Shown here in pieces: positions 27,242 through 35,565 of a stretch of 64,000 nucleotides of DNA. The stretch comes from a virus. The number at the start of each line of letters is the position of its first letter. Positions within the stretch are counted from its first letter, which is position 1. Below the pieces are notes generated by a model. It did no database searches. It had not been told where the DNA came from and saw only the letters and a list, made by a program, of their open reading frames with translations. The stretch covers positions 16,796-80,795 of the IMG/VR virus record IMGVR_UViG_3300028800_000071, one strand, 5' to 3'. The position numbers and the translations under genes are program-made.

Positions 27242-27270
27242 CGAGGGCGAGCAATCGCCCTCGCTTCTTT
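27242..27270 (+). terminator. Intrinsic terminator-like hairpin
   Basis: Nine-bp perfect stem C-GAGGGCGA (27242-27250) with TCGCCCTC-G (27255-27263), tetraloop GCAA, followed by CTTCTTT. Separates the amidase-like gene from the transglycosylase. Confidence 0.7.
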
Positions 27271-27283
27271 CCCCGAAGGTGTC

Positions 27284-28096
27284 ATGGACAATCACGTCGT
27301 CGATATCTGCCTCGCGATCTTCGCTTTGTCGATGGTCGCGCTTGCCGTTATTCCGCACCCCGAAGGTACGCCGATCCCATCGGCGCCGCTCACGAAGCCG
27401 CTCTCAAAGACGGCCGCGGTCGTGCTCAAATACAATAACGAGCATCCATTCTTCAGTAAGGCGCCCGTGTGGACCGAACCGGCGCCCGGCGTAACGATTC
27501 ACAAGATCCCGCCGAGCACGGCGCAAGAAGAAGCCGACGTCGCCGAAGCCGCGAGCGTGCGCGAGAAGTATCCGCTCACGATGATCTTCGCTGCGCTCGG
27601 CGTCGAGAGCGTGCTCGATCCGCTTTGCGAAAACCACAACGCCGCGCCGGGCGAAAGCAACGAAGGCAATAAGTTCGGGCCGGCCGGTTGGGATATGGGG
27701 CTTGGACAGTTCAAACTCGGAATTCTGGCCAAGGCGCTCGGCATCACGCTCGCGCAGGCACAGGAGCTCGCGTTCACGATCAAATGGGCGATCGACTATC
27801 ACGTCGCCGTGATGAAGAAGGAAGTCGCCTGGGCCAATACGGTCATTGCGCAAAACCAAGGCAACTCGAACGTCGATTATCGCTTTCGCGATCCGTATCT
27901 ACTCGCGACGTGCTCGTACAACTACGGCCGCAACGGCGTGCTCGAACAGTATTATTACAAAGGCACGTTTCCCGACGGCGGCAAGAACCCCGATGGTACT
28001 CCGCGCAAGAATCACGGCGCGTCGGTCATGAGTGACGAAGCCTACTTTGCCAAGCAACTCGGCGTAACGTCGATCTTCGCCTATCTCAAGGCGTAG
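27284..28096 (+). CDS. Lytic transglycosylase-like endolysin with N-terminal signal anchor
   Basis: 270 residues. Residues 5-24 form a hydrophobic segment with no clear cleavage site, resembling a signal-anchor-release (SAR) domain. After a linker, residues ~95-230 hold a lysozyme/SLT fold: catalytic Glu candidate E108 in L-G-V-E-S-V-L-D-P, then G-W-D-M-G-L-G-Q-F-K-L at 135-145, the counterpart of the SLT 'GLMQ' motif, and a helix-rich remainder with Y-N-Y-G-R-N-G. Likely the main muralytic enzyme; alternatively a virion transglycosylase. Confidence 0.65.
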   Translation: MDNHVVDICLAIFALSMVALAVIPHPEGTPIPSAPLTKPLSKTAAVVLKYNNEHPFFSKAPVWTEPAPGVTIHKIPPSTAQEEADVAEAASVREKYPLTMIFAALGVESVLDPLCENHNAAPGESNEGNKFGPAGWDMGLGQFKLGILAKALGITLAQAQELAFTIKWAIDYHVAVMKKEVAWANTVIAQNQGNSNVDYRFRDPYLLATCSYNYGRNGVLEQYYYKGTFPDGGKNPDGTPRKNHGASVMSDEAYFAKQLGVTSIFAYLKA

Positions 28097-28108
28097 GAGG
28101 ATCATTGC

Positions 28109-28264
28109 ATGGATTCCGATTCTGGCGGTGGCGCAAAAGGGTCCGTCGCCGCTTCAGACAGCCTCGATGCCGTCGTGATTCACAAAGACGGCAGCACGAC
28201 CCAAACTCAGCTAACGGGCGTTAAAAAAATCATCGCCTGGTTCAAAGGATGGTTCACGTCATGA
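28109..28264 (+). CDS. Small protein, 51 residues
   Basis: Perfect AGGAGG SD 9 nt before ATG 28109; stop overlaps the lipoprotein start (ATGA). Ser/Asp/Gly-rich N-terminus and an amphipathic C-terminal helix (K-K-I-I-A-W-F-K-G-W-F). Such a helix could bind membranes, making it a candidate pinholin, antiholin or lysis modulator. Not recognised. Confidence 0.6.
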   Translation: MDSDSGGGAKGSVAASDSLDAVVIHKDGSTTQTQLTGVKKIIAWFKGWFTS

Positions 28265-29196
28265 AAAAACTGCTCGGTGCAGTTCTGCTCACGGCGCTCG
28301 CGCTCGCAGGCTGCTCTCACGGAACAACGCATCACCCGGGCCTCGCGCCGGGAAAGATGCGTGCGCACAGTTCGCTCGTTCACAAGGTTGACCTTAAGGC
28401 CGGCAAGCCGCAAGAGCACGCCGTAATCGATCTGCGCAAACACCAGCCGACGGTATTCCTCGGTAGCGGCGTCAACTTCGGCCATATCATGGCCTATCAC
28501 TATCGTCACCATCGTCTGATCGGCGTTCACGATCTCGGGTTCGGGACCGTGACGAACGTCGGCGTAATGGCCATGGCCAACGACTTTGCGTGGGCCGGCC
28601 CGTCGGGTGCGCCGATCAATACGCTCGCGCTCTGCAAGTTCATGGCGACAGGTACGGGCACAACCGCCTCGGCCTCAACGGATATCGCGTTGCAGACCGC
28701 CGACGGTGTTGCCTCAGTCACCGGCACGCAGTCGCTCGTGAGCGCGGCCAACTCCCAAGCCTATAAGGTCGTCGGAACCCAAAACTATACGGGCACCGAG
28801 GCCGTCACGGAATGGGGACTCTTTGCGAACGGCACGCTTTCGGCGAGCACAGGCACGCCGTTTACCGCCGGATCGGCGACGAGCGGAACCGTAACAGGCA
28901 CACCGCTTACGGCATCGTCGACGACGGCTCAAGGCGAGCAACAGTTCATCTTCCAAGATACGACCAAATCGCCGAAGATCTACGGCTTGGTGACGAGCAA
29001 CACCACGTCGGTCGTGACCGTTCCGGCGTGGTACAAATCCACCGACGGCACCGCTGCCGGCACAACGCCGGCCAACGCCGATGCGTTGACGATTCTCCCG
29101 GTGATGCTCGACCATATCGTCTTTTCGGCGATCAACGTCATCAATGGCGACTCGATTCAGTTTACGTTCACGTTGACGTTGCCTTCGGGCTCGTAA
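28261..29196 (+). CDS. Lipoprotein with phage fibre-like domain
   Basis: 311 residues from ATG 28261. Lipoprotein signal: K-K, hydrophobic core and lipobox L-A-G-C with the lipidated Cys at residue 18. After a His/Lys linker, the mature part (about 85-311) is Thr/Gly/Ser-rich beta structure with 'T-E-W-G-L-F-A-N-G' and F-T-F-T-L-T-L-P closing strand, as in tail-fibre adhesin domains. A phage lipoprotein carrying a tail-fibre-like domain could mask the receptor against superinfection or be a surface-displayed adhesin. Confidence 0.65.
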   Translation: MKKLLGAVLLTALALAGCSHGTTHHPGLAPGKMRAHSSLVHKVDLKAGKPQEHAVIDLRKHQPTVFLGSGVNFGHIMAYHYRHHRLIGVHDLGFGTVTNVGVMAMANDFAWAGPSGAPINTLALCKFMATGTGTTASASTDIALQTADGVASVTGTQSLVSAANSQAYKVVGTQNYTGTEAVTEWGLFANGTLSASTGTPFTAGSATSGTVTGTPLTASSTTAQGEQQFIFQDTTKSPKIYGLVTSNTTSVVTVPAWYKSTDGTAAGTTPANADALTILPVMLDHIVFSAINVINGDSIQFTFTLTLPSGS

Positions 29197-29220
29197 GTAA
29201 CTCGCACGGGAGTCTAGCCG

Positions 29221-32200
29221 ATGGCGATCTCGTTCGTCCAAGCCGCTCAAGGCGCGGGGTTCGGCGTCGTTCTCGGTGCGGCTCCCGTGAAAGGCAACCT
29301 CTTACTCGCCGTTGCGGTCAATAACGGCTCGACGCCGACAGCCAATACGGGCTGGACGAGCATCGACACCCTCAACCTCACGCAAGACGGCATTTCGCTC
29401 TATAAGATCGCTGGTGCGGCCGAACTCTCGACGCAGACGCCGATCGCCGGCACGTCGAGCAACGTTTCGGTCTACGAGTTCCACGCCGATCGCGGCTTTG
29501 CGGCCAATCCGGTCGATGACCATTCCGTGCGCCAAGGCGCACCGGCTACGCCGCCGACGTGCGTTTCTAACGGCGTAAACCCGACCAAGCCGATCAACGG
29601 AATGCTGGCGGTGTTTTACTCTACGTCGAGCGCCGATACGGCGCCGACGGCTGTTTCGGGCATGACCGTGCAACTCACGTTGAGCGGCGGCGCGACCGGC
29701 AACGGCGTCGGCTGTTATCAGATCGGCGTCAACGGCGAACACGTCACAAAAACAGCGACGTGGACCGGCTCAACGAGCGCATCATCGTGCGCCTTTATCA
29801 TCGTCTTTTACGAGCAGACGGAAGTCACGCTCGTGCAAGCCGCGACGGCCGTCGGCACCGGCGTCACGTTCGGATCTGCGCCGACGCAAGGCAATCTGCT
29901 CGTCGCCGTCTGCTTCAATAGCGGCACGCCGGCGCTCGGCACAGGCTGGACGAATATCGACAATCAGGCGAGTTCGCCCAATAGTCGATCTATGTATAAG
30001 ATCGCCGGGGCCGGCGAATCGACGACACAAAGTCCGACAAGTACGGCGACGAGTACGCTCATGGTCGCCGAGTTCAACGCCGTGAGCGGACCATTTACGG
30101 CAGCGAATCTCGACGTACATGGCGTGACGCGCGTTGCGACGGCAAATCCACCGAGCGTCACGTCCGGTGCTCTTACGCCATCGAAGGTCAACGACTTCGC
30201 CATCGTTGTCGCGTGCGATGCCGGTACGGCCGACGCTGCGCCGACGGCGATCACCGGCATGGTCACGCTCGTTGATATGCCAGGCACCGGCGGCAACGTC
30301 GGTATCGGCTTTGCGGCGTGGACGGTCAATACGGGCACGGGTTCGTTTACGAAAACCGTCACGTGGGGTAGCGGCACAACGTCGGCGAGCGCCGTTCACG
30401 TCATGATCTTTACGGTGCCGGGCTATACTTCAACGCCGTCGGGATCTGTGACGGGCGCGGGGGCCGCCAATCGCGCCGATAAGGCGGTGCGCACCGGCAG
30501 CATCACGGGAGCCAGCGCGCTCTCGCGGGCGATCGCTCATGGTCTGACGGCCTCGATCACGGCCGTGAGCTCCGCGCTCCGATTCGTCGCAAAGATATTG
30601 CCCGGCGCGTCGATGACGCCGACCGGCACGGCGACAAAGCAGGCGCAACTGCCGGTTGCAGGCAGCGTCACGGGTGCAAGCTCGTTCGTGCGCGCAACCT
30701 TTGCACAACTCGCTGGAAGCGAAACGCCGGCCGGAACGTTCGTGCGTTTCATTCAGCGCGTGCTCACGACGGGCTCGATCACGGGTGCCGGCGCCGCTTC
30801 AAAGCAGACGCAGGTGCCGGTGGCCGGGTCCGTCACGGGCTCGACTTCGATGCTGCACGCCATCGGCGCGCTACTCAGCGGCAGCGTCACGGGCGCGACC
30901 GGATTCGTTCGCTCGACGTTCCGTAAACTCACCGGCAGCGAGACCCCCGCCGGCGCGGCTACGCGTGCGATCGCGCGCGCCTTTACTGCGGCGAGCATCA
31001 CGGCAAGCTCGGCTCTGGCCACCGGCAAAGCCTTCGTGCGATCCTTGACGAGTTCGATCACGGGCACGACCGGCTTCGTTCGCTCGACGTTCCGCAAGCT
31101 CACCGGCAGCGAAACGCCAGCCGGCGCGGCTGCGCGTGCGATCGCGCGCGCGTTCACGGCAGCGAGCATTACAGCCACGTCGGCGCTGGCCACCAGCAAG
31201 TCTTTCCTCCGATCATTCACGGGTTCGATCACGGGCTCGAGTTCGATGCTACACGCCATCGGTGCGCTTCTCAGCGGCAGCGTCACGGGCACGAGCTCGA
31301 TGAACCGCTCGATCGGCGCGAAGCTCACCGGAAGCATCACGGATGCCGGGACGTTCATCCGATCGACCGTCGCGAAACTTACGGGCAGCGAAACTCCCGC
31401 CGGTGTCGTCGCGCGCGCGATCGCCCGCACCTTCGCCGCGGCGAGCATCACGGCGAGCTCGGCTCTGGCCACCGGCAAGGCGTTCGTTCGATCGTTCACC
31501 GGCTCGATCACCCCGGCCGGCTCGATCAATCGGTTCACGACGGCGCTGATCTCGGGCAGCGAGGCCGCTACGTCGTCGCTCAACCGCTTCACGGCGCGTC
31601 TTGAGGCCGGGAGCATTACCGGGGCCGGCACGGCTCACAAATCGACCGGAACGGTCGAAAGCGGCAGCATCACGGATGCCGGGGCGATCGGCAAGCAGAC
31701 GAAGGTGCCCGTGGCGGGCAGCGTCACGAGCTCGGGAACGCTCAGGCGCTCGATCTTCGCCTTGCTCGCGGCCAGCATCACGGCGGCCAGCGCGATCCGG
31801 CGCGCGTCGACCAGGGCGCTCGTCGCCCAGGTTACGCCGCAGGGCGGGCTCGCCCGGGCGATCGGCGCGGCGCTCGCGAGTGCCAGCATTACGGCACAGT
31901 CGCTGCTTACGTCCAATCGTGCCATCATCCGCAACTTCACGGCGTCGATCGCGCCGAGCGGGACGATCGGCAAAGCCGTCAGCGCGCTACTGAGCGGCAA
32001 CGTGGCGCCGGCGACACACCTCCTTCGCTCGACGGTCGTACAGTTCGGCGGCCAGATCACCGCAACGGCCGGCATCGTCCGTACGACGGTGCTCAATATC
32101 GCCGGCAGCATCGCGGCCGCTGGCACCATTGCTCGTGGCCGTATCAAGAACTTCACCGGCTCAATCACCGGGCAAGGCGTGCTCGCCGACCGCAAGGCGA

Positions 32201-32505
32201 TCAACGTCATCTTCAACGCCGTGCTTGCGCCGCAGGGCACGATACGTCGGTCGATCCGCAAGGCGTTCGCGGCCGTCATTGCGGCCGTCGGGTCGCTTCG
32301 CAATCTGTTCTATCACGCGCCGCCGGCCATCGTGCTCGATATTGCGATCATCGCGCCGACGGAGATCAGCGCCTCGATTCTCGCGCCGACGGTGATCGGC
32401 GCACCGATTCTCGCGCCGACGACAATCAGCGCACCGATTCTCGCGCCGACGATGCTTGAGCTCGATATTCCCGGCGCCATCATTCTGTCGGTTTCGGGGG
32501 ACTAA
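29221..32505 (+). CDS. Giant repeat-rich tail fibre / adhesin
   Basis: 1094 residues. Two related ~200-residue N-terminal beta domains (each starts V-Q-A-A and has G-N-L-L-V/L-A-V, then W-T-S/N-I-D). Residues ~405-1040 are roughly 30 degenerate repeats of 18-21 residues around 'G-S-I-T-G-A-G-x-x-x-R'; blocks such as F-V-R-S-T-F-R-K-L-T-G-S-E-T-P are near identical, so DNA-level duplication is evident. The end has three I-L-A-P-T units. No signal peptide. Long trimeric fibres with such repeats reach the host surface. Confidence 0.7.
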   Translation: MAISFVQAAQGAGFGVVLGAAPVKGNLLLAVAVNNGSTPTANTGWTSIDTLNLTQDGISLYKIAGAAELSTQTPIAGTSSNVSVYEFHADRGFAANPVDDHSVRQGAPATPPTCVSNGVNPTKPINGMLAVFYSTSSADTAPTAVSGMTVQLTLSGGATGNGVGCYQIGVNGEHVTKTATWTGSTSASSCAFIIVFYEQTEVTLVQAATAVGTGVTFGSAPTQGNLLVAVCFNSGTPALGTGWTNIDNQASSPNSRSMYKIAGAGESTTQSPTSTATSTLMVAEFNAVSGPFTAANLDVHGVTRVATANPPSVTSGALTPSKVNDFAIVVACDAGTADAAPTAITGMVTLVDMPGTGGNVGIGFAAWTVNTGTGSFTKTVTWGSGTTSASAVHVMIFTVPGYTSTPSGSVTGAGAANRADKAVRTGSITGASALSRAIAHGLTASITAVSSALRFVAKILPGASMTPTGTATKQAQLPVAGSVTGASSFVRATFAQLAGSETPAGTFVRFIQRVLTTGSITGAGAASKQTQVPVAGSVTGSTSMLHAIGALLSGSVTGATGFVRSTFRKLTGSETPAGAATRAIARAFTAASITASSALATGKAFVRSLTSSITGTTGFVRSTFRKLTGSETPAGAAARAIARAFTAASITATSALATSKSFLRSFTGSITGSSSMLHAIGALLSGSVTGTSSMNRSIGAKLTGSITDAGTFIRSTVAKLTGSETPAGVVARAIARTFAAASITASSALATGKAFVRSFTGSITPAGSINRFTTALISGSEAATSSLNRFTARLEAGSITGAGTAHKSTGTVESGSITDAGAIGKQTKVPVAGSVTSSGTLRRSIFALLAASITAASAIRRASTRALVAQVTPQGGLARAIGAALASASITAQSLLTSNRAIIRNFTASIAPSGTIGKAVSALLSGNVAPATHLLRSTVVQFGGQITATAGIVRTTVLNIAGSIAAAGTIARGRIKNFTGSITGQGVLADRKAINVIFNAVLAPQGTIRRSIRKAFAAVIAAVGSLRNLFYHAPPAIVLDIAIIAPTEISASILAPTVIGAPILAPTTISAPILAPTMLELDIPGAIILSVSGD

Positions 32506-32838
32506 ATGAATAGCGACCAGCAGCCGGTCATCATTCCGCAAAAGACGATCGGCCGAACGATCAAAGTCAATACCAACGGCGAAGGCTACGTAATCACTTC
32601 GGGCCTCACGGCCGTCCTGATCTTCCGCCAAGTGAGCGGCACGGGCGTTCGCAACGAAAAACAACTCACGTGCGCGATCGCCGCCGACGGCCTGTCGGTA
32701 TCCTATACGACGGTCGGCGGCGAGTTCGACGCGATCCCCGGTCTGTGCGATGCGCAGGTCAAAGTCTTTGCCTCTGGCGTGCTCGACTACAGCTACGTCA
32801 TGCCACGCCTCGTCAACATTCAGCCGCCTTTAGGATGA
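32506..32838 (+). CDS. Small fibre-associated beta protein
   Basis: 110 residues, immediately after the giant fibre (1-nt spacing). All-beta pattern, with Y-V-I-T-S-G-L-T-A-V-L-I-F and a closing Y-S-Y-V-M-P-R-L. Resembles the small N-terminal BppU-type domain of phage baseplate/fibre proteins, often adjacent to fibre genes. Function inferred from context. Confidence 0.5.
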   Translation: MNSDQQPVIIPQKTIGRTIKVNTNGEGYVITSGLTAVLIFRQVSGTGVRNEKQLTCAIAADGLSVSYTTVGGEFDAIPGLCDAQVKVFASGVLDYSYVMPRLVNIQPPLG

Positions 32839-32843
32839 ACACT

Positions 32844-33146
32844 ATGGCGATCAAGTTTTCGAACCCATGGATGGCGGCGCTCTACGCGGCGCTCTATTCG
32901 TGCTTCATTAGTGCGTTCACGATCGTCTCGACGGCCGTCGGCGTCGGCTTGACGCTCGGCCCCAAAAACGGCGGCTTCGACGATCTGACGACCTTCATTA
33001 CGTTTATGAGCCACGCATGGTTCGGCTGCGTACTCGGCTTCGTCTTTCAGGTCGGGCCGTACGTGCGCGCCAAGCAAGGCTTTACGGCCTCGAAGAACGG
33101 CGGCGCAACAGCTCCCCCGCCGGAACAAAACCAGCCAGACAAATAG
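32844..33146 (+). CDS. Two-span membrane protein, holin candidate
   Basis: 100 residues from ATG 32844 (AGGA 8 nt upstream; ATG 32835 is an alternative). Helix 1 about 8-35 and helix 2 about 50-75, with a Pro/Gln/Lys-rich cytoplasmic-type tail. Fits a class II holin. There are three membrane-protein candidates in the lysis region, so which one is the holin is open. Confidence 0.55.
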   Translation: MAIKFSNPWMAALYAALYSCFISAFTIVSTAVGVGLTLGPKNGGFDDLTTFITFMSHAWFGCVLGFVFQVGPYVRAKQGFTASKNGGATAPPPEQNQPDK

Positions 33147-33208
33147 GAAGCCGCCGTCGAGCGGCCAATCTCCTCCCCCACACCCTCGAAAACGTTAGGA
33201 GAACAAAG

Positions 33209-33511
33209 ATGGATCTTCAAGATATCCTCAAGCCGCTCGAAAAGGAAATGATCGAAGCGGTCGCCGCGGGTCTCGATAACGAAAAGACCGCGATCGAGCA
33301 AGTCACCGGACCGGCGGTTTTGGTCGTCGTCAACGGTGCCGTCAAGGTCGCCGATGGCGTGTTTGCGCAGTTCCCGTGGGGCACCGGCGCGATCGTCGAT
33401 GCCGCGCTGCATAAGTACGTGCAGCAATACGAAGGCGATATCAGCAAGTACGAAGGCGCCGGGATCGACGATCTCGTGCAGCTGCTCGAAAACGCCGCAG
33501 CGAAACTCTAA
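33209..33511 (+). CDS. Small helical protein, unknown
   Basis: 100 residues, ATG after TTAGGAGAACAAAG. Acidic, Val/Ala-rich helices with a 'G-P-A-V-L-V-V-V-N-G-A-V-K-V' stretch that is moderately hydrophobic. Last gene before the strong terminator. No family recognised. Confidence 0.6.
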   Translation: MDLQDILKPLEKEMIEAVAAGLDNEKTAIEQVTGPAVLVVVNGAVKVADGVFAQFPWGTGAIVDAALHKYVQQYEGDISKYEGAGIDDLVQLLENAAAKL

Positions 33512-33533
33512 CCCCTATCGCACGTTGCAACGA

Positions 33534-33571
33534 AGCACCCTCGCCGTAATGGCGGGGGTGCTTTTTTCTTT
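33534..33571 (+). terminator. Strong intrinsic terminator ending the late region
   Basis: Twelve-bp stem AGCACCC-TCGCC (33534-33545) with GGCGG-GGGTGCT (33551-33562), including one G-T wobble, 5-nt loop, followed by TTTTTTCTTTT. The best canonical rho-independent terminator in the window. Confidence 0.85.
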
Positions 33572-33585
33572 TGTCCCGAGGAGGC

Positions 33586-33753
33586 ATGAAGAAGCGAACA
33601 GATGACGACGACGATCTCGTCGAATACGATCCCCCCGAGCCAGAGCCCGAGCGAGAGCGCGTCAAGCTGCCGCCGCTCAAACCCGTCGATCAACTCGAAC
33701 GAACGCGTCTGCGGCCGGCGCCGACGCACGTGACGCACAAGATTCCAAAATGA
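33586..33753 (+). CDS. Small charged protein, unknown
   Basis: 55 residues from ATG 33586 with GAGGAGG just upstream. Acidic run of Asp near the N-terminus, then a Pro/Glu/Arg-rich middle and a basic C-terminus; probably disordered. First gene after the terminator and 19 nt before the ParB-like gene, so perhaps part of that unit. Confidence 0.5.
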   Translation: MKKRTDDDDDLVEYDPPEPEPERERVKLPPLKPVDQLERTRLRPAPTHVTHKIPK

Positions 33754-33772
33754 AAGGACGGCATCTAACGCC

Positions 33773-34345
33773 ATGACAACCGCAAAGCGGACCCTCAACG
33801 GTCTGCGCATCGAAACCAAGAACCTTGCCGATCTCAAGGCGGCGCCCTACAACCCGCGCACGATCTCGCAAGAAGCGCTCAACGGGCTTGCGAAAAGCCT
33901 CGAACGATTCGGCATCGTCGAACCGATCATCTTCAACGAACGTACCGGGCACGTCGTCGGCGGCCACCAGCGGCTCAAGGTCCTGGAGCATCAAAAGAAG
34001 CAGCAGACCGACGTGATCGTCGTCGATCTTGAGCTCAAGGAAGAAAAGGCGCTCAACGTCGCGCTCAACAGCGAGCATATTCAGGGCGAGTTCGACGACG
34101 AAAAACTCGAGGCGCTGCTCAAAGAGATTCACGTGAGCGACAAAGAGCTATTCGACGGCCTGCGCTTCGAGGAGTTCGGCTTCAACATTGAAGCGCCGAA
34201 TATCGACGACGTGGTAGGCACGCCGAACATGGCCTTCGCCTCGAAGTTCGAGTGTATCGTCACGTGCAAAGACGAAGCCGAGCAGCGCGATCTCTACGAA
34301 CGCCTGCAAGCCGAGGGCTACAAGGTCAAGGTTCTGCAACTGTGA
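33773..34345 (+). CDS. ParB/Srx-fold nuclease-like domain protein
   Basis: 190 residues. Contains the ParB N-terminal box: L-K-A-A-P-Y-N-P-R (about 21-29), 'F-G-I-V-E-P-I-I-F-N', and V-V-G-G-H-Q-R-L-K (about 61-69), the counterpart of GHxR that binds CTP in ParB and ATP in related enzymes. A second half with E-L-F-D-G-L-R-F-E-E-F-G-F is typical of ParB-like proteins paired with methyltransferases in phages. Lacks the HTH of true ParB. Its GTGA overlap with the ABC-GNAT gene shows the two act together. Confidence 0.8.
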   Translation: MTTAKRTLNGLRIETKNLADLKAAPYNPRTISQEALNGLAKSLERFGIVEPIIFNERTGHVVGGHQRLKVLEHQKKQQTDVIVVDLELKEEKALNVALNSEHIQGEFDDEKLEALLKEIHVSDKELFDGLRFEEFGFNIEAPNIDDVVGTPNMAFASKFECIVTCKDEAEQRDLYERLQAEGYKVKVLQL

Positions 34346-35565
34346 TCGTCGAGCTCGAACTCAAATCGCCCGTATCGGATACGTTTCGCGTGCAGACGCT
34401 CGCGTCGCGCATGGATTACGAGCCTTCGGAGAGCACGACGTTTCGGCTCACGGCCGAGCTCCCGTCGCTCGACGAGAAGTGGAACGTCGGCCTGATCGTC
34501 GGACCGTCGGGCAGCGGCAAGACGCGGCTGCTCGAAAAGGCCTACCCGTCGTTCACAGACGCCGCCAAGTATCATTGGAAAGCCAAGTCGTTCATCGACG
34601 ATCTGGCCGAGAAGGCGAGCGTCGAACAGATCTCGCTCGCGCTCACGTCAGCCGGCTTATCGTCCGTGCCGACGTGGATGCTGCCGTATCATCGCCTTTC
34701 CAACGGTCAACAGCAACGCGCTGCGATGACGCGCGCTCTGCTCGAAACCGATGAGATCGCCTTTGACGAGTTTTCGTCGATGCTCGATCGTGTGGTTGCT
34801 CGTACGACGGCGATGGCCGTCGCGAAAACGATCCGTCGTGCCAACAAGCGGCTCGTTGTCGCCACCTGTCACTATGATATCGCTGAGTGGTTGGAAGCCG
34901 ATTGGGTTTTCGATACTGCGACGGCGACGTTGGCAAGGGGGAAACTTCAGCGACCAAAGCTCGACATTACAGTCCATCCTGCACCGCGTTCTCTCTGGCC
35001 CCTCTTTGCGCCGTATCATTATATGAATCCGCGCCAAGCGCCGGCGGCGCGCTGCTTCATCGCCACGCTCAACGTCAAAGGCGAGGAGGCGATCTGCGGG
35101 TGGGTCAGCTTCGTGCCGGTGGCCGGCTACAAACACTATTGGCGCGGCCATCGCGCCGTGGTGCTGCCCGACTTTCAGGGGATCGGGATCGGCGCGCGGT
35201 TTCCGAGCGCGTGCTTCGATATTCTGAGCAAGGAAGATCCCAAGCGTCGTATCAGTACGATCACGGGTTCGATCGCGCTCAACGTTGCGAAGCAGCGGCA
35301 GAAGTGGTGGATTCTCACGCGCGCCCCGTCACGCATCACGGGTCGTGACGTGGGGACGTTGAAAGCGACGGCGCACCGATCGTTCGAACGTTTGACGACG
35401 ACGTGGGTATTCGACGCGCCGAAGTACGACGCGAAAGCGAACGGCGAAGTGCCGCTTGATTACGACGCGTCTGCGTCTGATCAGACGAAGCGCGAAAGCG
35501 CGAAAGCGCAGACGCGAGGGCGCGTCAAGGGGGCGTCTGTGACGCGTTCAAAAGACGACGGGTGA
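34342..35565 (+). CDS. ABC-type ATPase fused to a GNAT-like acyltransferase domain
   Basis: 407 residues, GTG start in GTGA overlap with the ParB-like gene. Walker A G-P-S-G-S-G-K-T (54-61), signature L-S-N-G-Q-Q-Q-R (119-126), Walker B I-A-F-D-E (D142-E143) and H177 H-loop: a complete soluble ABC ATPase. From ~235 a GNAT-like domain follows, with the acetyl-CoA loop Q-G-I-G-I-G (279-284). The end (350-407) is basic and low-complexity. GNAT-fold Mom proteins modify phage DNA, and the pairing with ParB-like protein makes a DNA-modification role plausible. Not a transporter: no membrane partner. Confidence 0.75.
   Translation: MIVELELKSPVSDTFRVQTLASRMDYEPSESTTFRLTAELPSLDEKWNVGLIVGPSGSGKTRLLEKAYPSFTDAAKYHWKAKSFIDDLAEKASVEQISLALTSAGLSSVPTWMLPYHRLSNGQQQRAAMTRALLETDEIAFDEFSSMLDRVVARTTAMAVAKTIRRANKRLVVATCHYDIAEWLEADWVFDTATATLARGKLQRPKLDITVHPAPRSLWPLFAPYHYMNPRQAPAARCFIATLNVKGEEAICGWVSFVPVAGYKHYWRGHRAVVLPDFQGIGIGARFPSACFDILSKEDPKRRISTITGSIALNVAKQRQKWWILTRAPSRITGRDVGTLKATAHRSFERLTTTWVFDAPKYDAKANGEVPLDYDASASDQTKRESAKAQTRGRVKGASVTRSKDDG

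Noticed and set aside
33773-34345. Plasmid-type partition system (ParA/ParB/parS)
   Set aside because: The neighbouring ATPase is ABC-type, not ParA-type, and the ParB-like protein lacks the HTH. The nearby repeats are kept as candidate sites without claiming partition.
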